Source of the DNA: an uncultured Opitutaceae bacterium
Lineage (GTDB): Bacteria > Verrucomicrobiota > Verrucomicrobiia > Opitutales > Opitutaceae
Length of the DNA stretch: 64,000 bases
Direction: 5' to 3'
NCBI GenBank assembly: GCA_937902925.1
Contig: CALFNN010000038.1
Coordinates: 1-64,000 of the forward strand
Shown here: positions 15,859-24,313 of the stretch, one piece after another
How positions within the stretch are numbered: position 1 is the stretch's first letter
Layout: every line of letters begins with the position of its first letter
Notes under the pieces: generated by a model
The model's input: the letters and a program-made list of their open reading frames with translations, nothing else
Databases searched by the model: none
What the model was told of the DNA's origin: nothing
Program-made: the position numbers and the translations under genes

Positions 15859-17124
15859 TCAGCCGCCGCGCTGCTTGAGCCAGAGATCGTAAGCCGCGAG
15901 GTGGCGGGCGGGCGAGTTGGGATACCAGTTGTAACCGCCGCGGCGCTCGCGGGTGACCTTGTTCACGTCGTAGAGGACGCTGTAGTTCGGGCCGCCGAAG
16001 ATGGGCTTGTCCGTGCCGACCTCGTAGATGCGCGACCACAACGGGCCGGCGCCGGCCTCGGGCACGAGCATCCGGCCGTTGTCGGGGGTATTTTTCCACG
16101 CAAAGTCCCGGACGGCGGTTTTCTTCAGCCACTCGCCGACGCCCTTGACGGCGGCGACGACGGCGGGGCTCGGATTCGGGAGGTCGATGAGGAAGTGCAT
16201 CACGCTCGCGCTCTCCGCACTGCAGATGCCCGCCGGTTCGAAGGCGCGGGCGGCGCAGGGCTTCAGGGTCAGTGCGTCGTGCTGCTGGCACCAGCCGGTG
16301 AGTTTGCCCTCGACGCGGATCTGCGAGGCGAGGACGCAGGCGATGCCGCGTTGGGCGCGCTCGCCGGCCTCGCGGCGCAGGGCGGGCGGGACGAAATCGA
16401 AGTCGGGCCCGCCGGCCGCGACGTCGCGCAGCAGCGTGAGGACATTGGTGACGGCGTCGTCGTTGTAGGGGATCGCGTCGTGGTAGCCGCCCTCGATGGG
16501 ATAGATCTGCGGCCAGCCGCCATTGGGATACTGCGAGATGAAAACATAGTTCAGCCCGCGGAGAAACGAGTCGCGCGCCGCCGCGTTCCCGGTGGCTTGG
16601 AACGCGCGCGCGACGGCGCGCATCTGCGTCGTGGTCGAGTCGTTGTCGAATGTGCCCTCGTAGTGGGCGTTGTGCTCGGAGACGAAGTCGGTGCCGGGCG
16701 CGCGCGGTTCCTTCCCCAGGTCGAGCCGCTTGCTCCAGCCGCCGGTCGGCGTCTGGTAGGAGAGGACGTTGGCGGTGATCCGGCGGCCCTCAGGCGTCGC
16801 GAACCACGCGATGGGCTGGTCGAGGTTGACGCCGAAGACGGTGGCGTAGGGCGCGAGCTTGAGATCGGGGATCCGTGCGGCGCGGGCCTCGTTGGCGCGG
16901 AATTCCTTTTCGATCGCAAAGTTTTTTTCGGAGCGGGCGAGGTATTCCAGCCAGGGCCGCTGCTCGGAGGCCGGCAGCGCAAGGACGCGCTCAAGCGTGA
17001 TTGGTTCGTAGTAAGGCTCGGCGGCAACGGCGGCGGTTGCGACCGCGAAGAGCGCGAGCGCGCCGGCGAAGGCAAACGGGCACGCGGAACGAAACAGGAA
17101 GCGGGGCGGGGTGGAGGAGCGCAT
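15859..17124 (-). CDS. Exported pectate lyase, family PL10
   Basis: Cleaves polygalacturonate by beta-elimination outside the cytoplasm. The 421 residues from ATG 17124 begin with a long signal peptide (MRSSTPPRFLFRSACPFAFA, cleavage near AVAAEP). The PL10 (alpha/alpha)6 toroid signatures are present: SYQTPTGGWSKRLDL, TFDNDSTTTQMRAVAR, GLNYVFISQYPNGGWPQIYP, YHDAIPYNDDAVTNVL, GWCQQHDALTLKP and the C-terminal GGYNWYPNSP. The NDDA and QQHD motifs hold the catalytic and calcium-binding residues. GTG 17145 is an alternative start. It is a paralogue of the lyase at 21851-23173, from which it differs by lacking an acidic linker. Confidence 0.92.
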   Translation of the reverse strand: MRSSTPPRFLFRSACPFAFAGALALFAVATAAVAAEPYYEPITLERVLALPASEQRPWLEYLARSEKNFAIEKEFRANEARAARIPDLKLAPYATVFGVNLDQPIAWFATPEGRRITANVLSYQTPTGGWSKRLDLGKEPRAPGTDFVSEHNAHYEGTFDNDSTTTQMRAVARAFQATGNAAARDSFLRGLNYVFISQYPNGGWPQIYPIEGGYHDAIPYNDDAVTNVLTLLRDVAAGGPDFDFVPPALRREAGERAQRGIACVLASQIRVEGKLTGWCQQHDALTLKPCAARAFEPAGICSAESASVMHFLIDLPNPSPAVVAAVKGVGEWLKKTAVRDFAWKNTPDNGRMLVPEAGAGPLWSRIYEVGTDKPIFGGPNYSVLYDVNKVTRERRGGYNWYPNSPARHLAAYDLWLKQRGG

Positions 17125-17219
17125 GGACGAAGGGGCAAGACGCACCGGTGCCGCATTGGGTGCCGTCTCGTTTTACTTTTTGCGGCTGTGCAGGCCGGCG
17201 CTGCCCGCAGGGGACACGA

Positions 17220-17990
17220 TCACCGGCAGGCGATCAGGAAGAGACGCCGGAAGGGAAAGAGGACGCGGCCGTCGGGGCGGGGGACAAAATACGGCGTGAG
17301 CGCTGCGCGATAATCGGCGAGGAAGCGGCCCCGCGTCGCGTCGTCCGCCAGCGCCTCCAGCCACGGGCGCAGGCCGGTGCCGCGATACCACTCGACGATG
17401 CCGTCGACGCCGGCGAGGACGTGGATGTAGTCGGTGACCCAGAGGTCGACGCGGGCGGCGAGCGGGGCGAGCAGGTCGTGGTAGAATTCCGCAGGGTGGG
17501 AATGCCATTCGCGTGGCGGCGTCGGGAAAAAGCCTTTCCACGCCGCGGAACCGCCGAGCTCGCGCATGAGGCGGTGCGGCGGCGCGTCGAAGTTGGCGGG
17601 CATCTGGACGGCGAGGGCGCCGCCGGGTGCAACCTGCGCGAGGAGGTGCGGGAAAACCTGCGAGTGCGCCGGCACCCACTGGAGGGCGGCGTTGGAGAAG
17701 ACGACATCGAACGGCGCGCCGGCGCGCCACGTGGCGAGGTCGCCCTCGAGCCACGACCATTGGGGGAAATCCTTCCGCGCCGCGGCGAGCATCGCGGCGG
17801 AGTTGTCGAGGCCGGTGAGTGCGGCCGCCGGCCAGCGGCGGGCGACGACGGCGGTGCTGTTACCGGGTCCGCACCCGAGGTCGATGACACGCCGCGGGGC
17901 GTCGAGGGCGATCCGCGCGGCGAGATCGATGGACGGCTGCGTGCGCTCGTTCGCGAATTTCAGGTAGAGATCGCTGTTCCAGGTGGGCAT
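17220..17990 (-). CDS. tam: Trans-aconitate 2-methyltransferase (Tam)
   Basis: SAM-dependent methyltransferase that detoxifies trans-aconitate, a spontaneous isomer of the citric-acid-cycle intermediate cis-aconitate. The 256 residues from ATG 17990 start MPTWNSDLYLKFANERTQP, exactly the Tam-family beginning. The SAM motif VIDLGCGPGNST is near residue 37, with GLDNSAAML and FDVVFSNAALQWVPAH (post-motif II). The Tam-specific HVLAGVDGIVEWYRGTGLRP lies near residue 195. The length equals E. coli Tam (252). A longer reading from 18074 adds 28 unrelated residues and is rejected. It is divergent from the oligopeptidase gene, with a 78-bp gap. Confidence 0.93.
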   Translation of the reverse strand: MPTWNSDLYLKFANERTQPSIDLAARIALDAPRRVIDLGCGPGNSTAVVARRWPAAALTGLDNSAAMLAAARKDFPQWSWLEGDLATWRAGAPFDVVFSNAALQWVPAHSQVFPHLLAQVAPGGALAVQMPANFDAPPHRLMRELGGSAAWKGFFPTPPREWHSHPAEFYHDLLAPLAARVDLWVTDYIHVLAGVDGIVEWYRGTGLRPWLEALADDATRGRFLADYRAALTPYFVPRPDGRVLFPFRRLFLIACR

Positions 17991-18068
17991 TGGCGGCGGA
18001 GAGTGACCGTAATCAGCGACGGGTGGAACGGGTTTGTCAAACGGCGGGCGTTTCCCCTGTGTGACGCC

Positions 18069-19952
18069 ATGCAAAATTCATGTTTCAGGCTAGTGACGGG
18101 AGTGCTTCTGGCAACGGCCGGCGCCGTCGCGCTGCCGGCAATGGCGGCGGATCAGGCGGCCGACAAGCCGGCCGGCGTCTGGGATCTGACCGATCTTTAT
18201 CCGACGCCCGAGGCGTGGACGGCGGCGCGGGATCACGTGGCGGCGGAGGTTCCGAAGATCGACGCTTATCGCGGCAAACTCGGTGAAAGCGCGGCGCAGT
18301 TGCGCGCGGCGATGGACTTCATCACCGGATTGCAGAAGGAAACGGCGCGGCTGGGCGTCTATGCGGGCCTGAAGGCGGACGAGGACATGCGCGATCCGAC
18401 GGCAAGCGAGCGCCGGCAGGTGCAGCAGCAGCTCGGGGTGGAATTGAACCGGGCGACAAGTTTCCTCACACCGGAGATCCTGAGCCTCGGCAATGATCGC
18501 GTGTTGAGTTACCTCGCGAAGGATCCCGGGCTCGGCCAGTATCGCTTCACGATCGAGGAGATGCTGCGGCAGCGGCCGCACACGCTGGGGGCCGAGGCGG
18601 AGAAAGTGCTGTCGACGAGCGGGCTGATCGGCGGGGCGCCGGGCAACATCTACAATGTCCTGACCAACGCCGACATTCCGTGGCCGACGGTGAAGTTGAG
18701 CGACGGGACCGAGGCGAAACTCGATGCGGCAGGCTACACGAAGTATCGCGCGGTGCCGAATCGCGACGACCGCAAGCGCGTGTTCGATGCGTTTTTCGGC
18801 ACCTACAAGACCTACGAGCGGACGCTCGGCGCGAGTCTGGCCGGCAAGGTCAACTCGGACCTTTTCTACGCGCGCTCGCGGAATTATCCGGGCACGCTCG
18901 CCGCGGCGCTCGACCCGAACGGCATTCCGGAGTCGGTCTACCACGAACTGCTGAAGGAAGTGAACGAGACGCTGCCGACCTTGCAGCGCTACTTCAAGCT
19001 GCGCGGCCGGATGCTCGGCGTGGACCAGATGCACTACTACGATATCTACCCGCCGATGGTGAAATTGGAAAAGACGTTCACCGTCGACGAAGGCAAGAGG
19101 CTGACCCTCGAGGCCGTCGCGCCGCTCGGGCCGGACTACGTGGCGAAACTGCGGGAGGGTTTTGCCGCGCGCTGGATGCACGCCTATCCGCAGACGGGCA
19201 AGCGGTCGGGCGCCTACATGAACGGCAGCGCCTACGACGTGCATCCCTACGTGTTGATGAACTTCACGGGCGACTACGAGTCGGTGTCGACGATCGCGCA
19301 CGAGTGGGGTCACGCGATGCATTCGCGGCTCGCCAACGCCGCGCAGCCCTATCCCGACGCGGGCTACACGATCTTCACCGCGGAGATCGCGTCGGTCGTG
19401 AACGAGGTGCTGCTCCTCGAAAACATGCTGAAGGAGGCGAAGACGGACGAGGAGCGGCTCTATTATCTCGGCACGGCGCTCGAGAACATGCGCGCGACGT
19501 ATTACCGCCAGGCGATGTTCGCCGAGTTCGAGCTCGCGATCCATGAGATCGTCGAGAAAGGCGGCGCGCTTTCCGGCGAACGGCTTACGAGACTCTACGG
19601 TGACCTGCTCAAGCGCTACCACGGCGACGCGGAGGGCGTGCTGAAGATCGACGATCTCTACGCGGTCGAGTGGGCCTACATCCCGCATTTTTATCGCGGC
19701 TACTACGTCTACCAGTATGCGACGTCGATGGCGGCGGCGAATCAGTTTGCCGACCGGATCCTCGCGCACGAACCGGGCGCGGTGGACACTTATCTCGGCG
19801 TGTTGAAGGCCGGCGGATCGAAACAACCTTATCAGCTGGTGAAGGACGCGGGGGTCGACCTCGCGAGTCCGGCGCCGTATCTATCGGTCGCGCATCGGAT
19901 GAACTCGATCATGGACCAGATGGAGGCGATTCTGGCGAAGCAGAAGGGGTGA
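18069..19952 (+). CDS. pepF: Exported M3-family oligoendopeptidase F
   Basis: Zinc metallopeptidase that degrades short peptides. The 627-residue product contains the catalytic motif HEWGHAMHS at residue 411 and the downstream glutamate helix EIASVVNEVLLLENM. The PepF N-terminal block is GVWDLTDLYPTPEAW. Unlike ordinary PepF, which is cytosolic, it begins MQNSCFRLVTGVLLATAGAV with a small-residue cleavage region (ALPAMAAD), a convincing Sec signal peptide. It therefore probably works in the periplasm. The convergent neighbour is a POT-family peptide transporter, and peptides released here could feed it. ATG 18069 is chosen because everything upstream in frame overlaps tam. Confidence 0.93.
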   Translation: MQNSCFRLVTGVLLATAGAVALPAMAADQAADKPAGVWDLTDLYPTPEAWTAARDHVAAEVPKIDAYRGKLGESAAQLRAAMDFITGLQKETARLGVYAGLKADEDMRDPTASERRQVQQQLGVELNRATSFLTPEILSLGNDRVLSYLAKDPGLGQYRFTIEEMLRQRPHTLGAEAEKVLSTSGLIGGAPGNIYNVLTNADIPWPTVKLSDGTEAKLDAAGYTKYRAVPNRDDRKRVFDAFFGTYKTYERTLGASLAGKVNSDLFYARSRNYPGTLAAALDPNGIPESVYHELLKEVNETLPTLQRYFKLRGRMLGVDQMHYYDIYPPMVKLEKTFTVDEGKRLTLEAVAPLGPDYVAKLREGFAARWMHAYPQTGKRSGAYMNGSAYDVHPYVLMNFTGDYESVSTIAHEWGHAMHSRLANAAQPYPDAGYTIFTAEIASVVNEVLLLENMLKEAKTDEERLYYLGTALENMRATYYRQAMFAEFELAIHEIVEKGGALSGERLTRLYGDLLKRYHGDAEGVLKIDDLYAVEWAYIPHFYRGYYVYQYATSMAAANQFADRILAHEPGAVDTYLGVLKAGGSKQPYQLVKDAGVDLASPAPYLSVAHRMNSIMDQMEAILAKQKG

Positions 19953-19990
19953 GGGAGATTTTCGGCGCCGTCGAAGGCAGCGGCCGCGCG

Positions 19991-20018
19991 GTAGGGCCCG
20001 ACCTCCGGGCGGGCCCTG
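19991..20018. repeat. REP-like GC hairpin, copy 1
   Basis: The element starts GTAGGGCCCG and ends CGGGCGGGCCCT; arms AGGGCCCG and CGGGCCCT form a hairpin. Its first 24 bases recur exactly, in reverse complement, at 23311-23334. It lies between the convergent pepF and POT-transporter genes, the usual location of REP sequences, and probably acts as a bidirectional transcription stop. Confidence 0.7.
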
Positions 20019-20054
20019 CCCCCGGAGCCGATTTTTGGGGGCGGTGGCGCCGGT

Positions 20055-21746
20055 TCACCGCACGCCACACATCAGCTTCTTCGTCCAGGGCACGAGCGCG
20101 AAAAGGATGAGCGTGGCCACCCCGACCCAGATCGCCTGATGCCAGAAAAAAGTCGCGAGCTCGCCGGCATTGTCGCTCTTGAAATCGCCCGCCATGACGC
20201 CGGCGAGCTTGTTGCCGAGCGCGGCGGCGAGGAACCAGATGCCCATCACGAGTCCGAGGAGCCGTTGTGGGGCGAGTTTGGTCATCGTCGAGAGCCCGAC
20301 GGGGCTCAGGCACATTTCGCCGACGGTCTGGAGGAAGTAGAGGCCGACGAGCCACATCGGGCCGACCTTGCCGGCCGCCGTGAGCTTGGCGGCGGGGACC
20401 ATGAGGACAAACGACAGCGCCACGAACAGCAGGCCGAGCGTGAACTTGAGCGGGCTCGACGGCTGGCGGTGGCCAAGCTTGATCCACAGGTAGGCGAAGA
20501 CGGGCGCGAGCAGGATAACCCAGACCGAGTTGACCGACTGCCACCACGAGGAGGGGAAGGCGTGCGGCATGAAGCGCAGGAAGATGGTAACGAGAACGAC
20601 GATCAATGCCTTGACAAGGATCCAGCCGATTGAGATCCGACGCGGATCGAATTGAATCCAACCCCACGCCGAGACGACAGCAGCGGTCACCAACGCCCAC
20701 CACGGAACGGACCTAATCCATTCAAAGAGGCTCCATAGCGGGGTGTCGTTTTGCGTGAGCCGGTCGGCGAAGAGCGTGATCGACGATCCGGATTGCTCGA
20801 AGATCGACCAGAAAATTTCCGCAGCGAAGAAGAACACCAGGATGGCGGCGAGGCGTTTGTTGTCCTGACCCGGCCGCAGGGCGAAGAACAGAATCGCGAC
20901 GATCTGGAGCGCGAAGAGCGCATAGACGACCGAAGGATGCTCGTCGCTCGCCTTCATCGCGATGATGAGGGCGAACGACGCGAGCGCCACGAGCGCGAGT
21001 TTGCCCCACGGCCGCGGCAGATCGGCGGCAGGCGCGTGGCCGACGGTGGCGAGGCGTTCGCGCTGGAGCACGTAGACCACCAGCCCGAGCGTCATGCCAA
21101 CGCCGGCGGCGGCAAAGCCCCAGTGCCAGCTATGGAGCGGGTTGAGGCCCCACGCGGTCAGGCGCGCCTTCCAATCGTCGCTTTGCGCGAGATAACCGGT
21201 GACGAGCGGCGCGAGAAAGGCGCCGAGGTTGATGCCCATGTAGAAAATCGAAAAGCCGGCGTCGCGGCGTTCGTCGGTCGGCGAGTAGAGGCCGCCGACC
21301 ATCGTGGAGATGTTCGGCTTGAGCAGGCCCGTGCCGAGCGCGATGAGGACGAGGCCGGCGTAGAACGTGGCGACGGAGTCGAGCGCCATCGAAAAATGGC
21401 CGGACGCGATGATGATGCCGCCGATCAACACGGCCCGGCGCGACCCGATGAAGTTGTCGGCGATGAAGCCGCCGAGGATGCAGAGGAGATACACGCTCAT
21501 CGTGTAGGTGCCGTAGATCCCGGCGGCGGTCTTGGTGTCGAAGCCGAGTCCGCCCTCGGCGGCGGTTTTCACCATGAAGAGCGTGAGCAGCGCCCGCATG
21601 CCATAGTAGCTGAAGCGCTCCCACATCTCCGCGAAGAAGAGCGTGGTGAGCCCGCGGGGCTGGCCGCCGATGCCGCGCGCGTCGAGCGGCGACTCGGGCT
21701 CGGTTTCGATCGGGACGGGCGTGAGGGGGCCGGGGGAAGCACTCAT
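20055..21746 (-). CDS. Proton-dependent oligopeptide transporter, POT/PTR family
   Basis: Proton-coupled uptake of di- and tripeptides across the inner membrane. The 563 residues have about 12-14 hydrophobic helices. The POT signature FFAEMWERFSYYGMRALL carries the ExxERFxYY proton-coupling motif near residue 42. The second PTR2 motif, IFYMGINLGAFLAPLVTGYL, and EIFWSIFEQSGSS (TM7 EQxG region) are present. MTKLAPQRLLGLVMGIWFL is the C-terminal family motif. The hydrophilic N-terminal 30 residues are unusual but short. It is convergent with the exported oligopeptidase, with a REP hairpin between them. Pectate-lyase and esterase genes follow upstream on the same strand. Confidence 0.93.
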   Translation of the reverse strand: MSASPGPLTPVPIETEPESPLDARGIGGQPRGLTTLFFAEMWERFSYYGMRALLTLFMVKTAAEGGLGFDTKTAAGIYGTYTMSVYLLCILGGFIADNFIGSRRAVLIGGIIIASGHFSMALDSVATFYAGLVLIALGTGLLKPNISTMVGGLYSPTDERRDAGFSIFYMGINLGAFLAPLVTGYLAQSDDWKARLTAWGLNPLHSWHWGFAAAGVGMTLGLVVYVLQRERLATVGHAPAADLPRPWGKLALVALASFALIIAMKASDEHPSVVYALFALQIVAILFFALRPGQDNKRLAAILVFFFAAEIFWSIFEQSGSSITLFADRLTQNDTPLWSLFEWIRSVPWWALVTAAVVSAWGWIQFDPRRISIGWILVKALIVVLVTIFLRFMPHAFPSSWWQSVNSVWVILLAPVFAYLWIKLGHRQPSSPLKFTLGLLFVALSFVLMVPAAKLTAAGKVGPMWLVGLYFLQTVGEMCLSPVGLSTMTKLAPQRLLGLVMGIWFLAAALGNKLAGVMAGDFKSDNAGELATFFWHQAIWVGVATLILFALVPWTKKLMCGVR

Positions 21747-21850
21747 GATTTTGCCGCGAGCGTGGAGCGCGACGCGGCGCGGGCAACGCCGAAAACCGGG
21801 GCGTGCCCCGAAGCCCTCACTCGTTCATTCGTCCCGGTCGGAGACGGGCG

Positions 21851-23173
21851 TTACCTGGCCGGATGCGCCTTGGCCCATTCCGCATAGCGCTCGAGCGCGC
21901 GTTTGGGGCCGTCGTTGAACCACGAGTAACCGTTGCGGCGTTCCTGCGAGATTTCGTTCACGTCGTCGTGGATCGACTTGTCGCGGTCGCCGAAGATCGG
22001 GCGGTCGGAGCCGATTTCGTAGTAGCGCGCCCAAGTCGGGCCGGCGCCGGGCGAGGGCTGGAGCTTGCGGCCGGTGCCGTCGGCGGCGGGCCGGTAGGCG
22101 ACATCGCGCAGGCCGGTTTTCTCGAACCAGGCGGCGGCGGCGTGCACGGCGGCGACGACCTCCGGGGAGGGGTCGGGCAGCGCCATCAGGTAGAGCATGA
22201 TGTCGTCGCTCTCGCTACCGGACTGCGAGGGCATCTCGTAGTTGCGCGCGGAGGCGGGAGCGAGCGTGAGCGCATCGTGTTGCTGGCACCAGACCGTGCG
22301 GTGGCCGTTGACCGTGATCTGGCAGGCGACGATGCAGGCGATGCCGCGCTGCACGCTGGCGGCGGCGCGGGTGCGGATCTGGGCGGGCACGAGGGCGAAA
22401 TCGCCCTCGCCGTGCGCCACGTCGGTCAGGAACTCCAGGATGTTGGCGAGGGCGTTGTCGTTGTAGGTGATCGCGTCGTGGTAGCCGCCCTCGAGCGGAT
22501 AAACCTGGGGAAAGCCGCCGTTGGGAAACTGCGCGGCGAAAACATAGTCGAGCCCGCGGAGGAGGGCGGTGCGGTAGGGCGCGCGATGGCGCTCGTCGGC
22601 GGCCGTGGCGATGCGGGCGAGGAAGCGGAGTTGCGTGGTCGTGGCGTTGTTGTCGAAGGTGCCGACGTAGTGCCAGCTCGGGTCGCGCGGCGCATCGTTG
22701 TCCTGGGTTTTCGCACTGGCGGTGACTGCGGCCGCGGCGGCGGGCGCGGCGTTGGCCGGGGCGAAGCTTTCCCCCGGGCGGCGCGGATGATCGGCATAGT
22801 TCATGTTCTTGCTCCAACCGCCGGCGGGCGTCTGGAACGACAGCACGTGGTCGGCGAGGGTGCGCGCCTCGTCGCTCGCATACCAGGCGGCGGGGCGGGT
22901 GAGCGAGAGACCGCCGCCCCGGCCCTCGGGCGGGAGAACCGGCTGTGTCATGCGATAAGCCTTCAACTCCGCGGCGAAGAACGCCTTTTCGGCGGTCTGC
23001 TGCGCGATCGAGCGGTCGAGATATTCGCGCCAGGCGGGCTGCTGGTCGGCCGGCAGCGTGGCGATGCGCTCGGCGGTGAGCGGGTCCGCGGGCGGATTGG
23101 TGCCGATGACGGCGGCATCGAGCAGGGCGGGGCCGGCGAGGGCGGCGGCGAGGAGGAGGCGGGAAGAAATCAT
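21851..23173 (-). CDS. Exported pectate lyase, family PL10 (second paralogue)
   Basis: A second PL10 polygalacturonate lyase, 440 residues from ATG 23173 with signal peptide MISSRLLLAAALAGPALLDA. It shows the same toroid motifs as its paralogue: SFQTPAGGWSKNMNY, TFDNNATTTQLRFLAR, QFPNGGFPQVYP, YHDAITYNDNALANIL, VWCQQHDALTLAP and NGYSWFNDGP. It has an insert of about 35 Ala/Pro-rich residues near position 140 (APANAAPAAAAAVTASAKTQ). The two lyases may differ in substrate methylation or chain-length preference; that is inference. It stands between the POT gene and the SASA esterase, the latter separated by a REP hairpin. Confidence 0.92.
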   Translation of the reverse strand: MISSRLLLAAALAGPALLDAAVIGTNPPADPLTAERIATLPADQQPAWREYLDRSIAQQTAEKAFFAAELKAYRMTQPVLPPEGRGGGLSLTRPAAWYASDEARTLADHVLSFQTPAGGWSKNMNYADHPRRPGESFAPANAAPAAAAAVTASAKTQDNDAPRDPSWHYVGTFDNNATTTQLRFLARIATAADERHRAPYRTALLRGLDYVFAAQFPNGGFPQVYPLEGGYHDAITYNDNALANILEFLTDVAHGEGDFALVPAQIRTRAAASVQRGIACIVACQITVNGHRTVWCQQHDALTLAPASARNYEMPSQSGSESDDIMLYLMALPDPSPEVVAAVHAAAAWFEKTGLRDVAYRPAADGTGRKLQPSPGAGPTWARYYEIGSDRPIFGDRDKSIHDDVNEISQERRNGYSWFNDGPKRALERYAEWAKAHPAR

Positions 23174-23308
23174 TGGCAAGGGAGTTGTCGCGCGAGACGT
23201 CCGCCACGGCGGGCCGTTGCGCGAAAAACGGACACGTGTGCAAAAATCCTTACCGGCGGCGGGGGTGGGAGAAACGAAGTGGGCTGTGGGGTTTTGCGCC
23301 CGGAAGGC

Positions 23309-23334
23309 CGCCCGCCCGGAGGTCGGGCCCTACT
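23309..23334. repeat. REP-like GC hairpin, copy 2, reaching into the esterase stop codon
   Basis: Reverse complement of the element at 19991-20014, with 24 identical bases from 23311 to 23334. Read on the minus strand it begins GTAGGGCCCG, and the TAG of this sequence is the stop codon of the SASA esterase gene (AAG TAG). The element thus sits flush with, and contributes to, the end of that gene. Confidence 0.7.
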
Positions 23335-24241
23335 TCGGGGTGAGCGCGGCGTGCATCTTTTCGGCCATCCGGCGGCCGAGTTCGAGCATGCCGGCGGTGC
23401 CGAAGTGGAGGTGATCGTTCGGGTAGCGCGTGCCGGGATCGGTCGCGCGGTGATCGAGGTCGTCCGTCGCGACGACGAATGCACCAGGCGTCGCGAGCGG
23501 GCTCCCGGAATCCTGGTCGACGTCGCGTTCGCCCGCCCGCACGCCGTCGCGACCCGGCTGGTCGTTCGGCGGCGGGAGCACGTAGCCATAGACGAAGACG
23601 AGATCGGGCGCGTGAAACTGTTCGCGGACGCGCGCGATGAAGTGCGCGAGGTTTTTGCCATAGGCAGCGGCGTTCACACCTGCCTTGTCGGCGTCGTTTT
23701 CGCCCTGCTGCCAGAGCATGCCGCGGAGCGCCGGCGCATAACCCGCGGCGCGGAGAGCCGCGAGACCGGCGTCGACGGTCGCGACGAAGATGGCGAACTG
23801 CGGGCCCCAATGGGCGGGAGCGCCGGCGTCGGCGCCGGGCGACCATTGGGCGAAGAGGTTCGTGCCGGAGTGGGCGTGCTTGATGAGTGCGATGCGTCGG
23901 GCGGGTTCGAGTTCCTGGAGGCGGTTGCCGAAGCCGAGCTCGGGGCCGAACCGATCGAGCGACTCGGAGGCCTGACGCAGCGGAATCCACGTGTCGGGTG
24001 CCGCGCCGCTGTCGAGATGCGGCCTGCCCGAGTGAAAAAGCAGGACGCGGGCATCGGGCGCGAAGCCGGCCGGGAGGTTTTTCAGATAACCCTGGCCCGT
24101 GGCGTTCGACTGGCCGCCAATGAGGTAGACGTCGATCGGGGTGGGCGGGGCCGACGCGGCCAGAACCGGGGCATGGGCGGCGAGCGAGACCAGCGCTAGG
24201 AACAGGATGCGGCCGCCGACCAGGGTGAAGCTCCTCGACAT
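23330..24241 (-). CDS. Exported SASA-domain carbohydrate esterase
   Basis: Serine esterase of the sialate-O-acetylesterase/acetylxylan-esterase (SASA, CE6-like) group, expected to remove acetyl groups from plant polysaccharides such as acetylated pectin or xylan. The 303 residues begin with a signal peptide (MSRSFTLVGGRILFLALVSL, cleavage after VLAA). Catalytic blocks are visible: the nucleophile serine in LIGGQSNATGQG near residue 43, the oxyanion block MLWQQGENDAD near residue 176 and the Asp-His pair in NDHLHFGTAG near residue 280. Its stop codon is supplied by a REP-like element. The adjacent PL10 lyase suggests joint pectin deacetylation and cleavage, an inference from context. Confidence 0.88.
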   Translation of the reverse strand: MSRSFTLVGGRILFLALVSLAAHAPVLAASAPPTPIDVYLIGGQSNATGQGYLKNLPAGFAPDARVLLFHSGRPHLDSGAAPDTWIPLRQASESLDRFGPELGFGNRLQELEPARRIALIKHAHSGTNLFAQWSPGADAGAPAHWGPQFAIFVATVDAGLAALRAAGYAPALRGMLWQQGENDADKAGVNAAAYGKNLAHFIARVREQFHAPDLVFVYGYVLPPPNDQPGRDGVRAGERDVDQDSGSPLATPGAFVVATDDLDHRATDPGTRYPNDHLHFGTAGMLELGRRMAEKMHAALTPK

Positions 24242-24313
24242 TCCGCTGCATTACGGCTTCGCCGGCTTTCGCGTCGAGCGCCAAACCGGCGCGGGTGGGC
24301 GGGCCGGCCGCGG

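Noticed and set aside
15859-24241. A complete polysaccharide-utilisation locus of the SusC/SusD type
   Set aside because: No SusD-like gene, sugar-specific TonB receptor or regulator is nearby; the TonB receptor at 30 kb belongs to a signalling unit.
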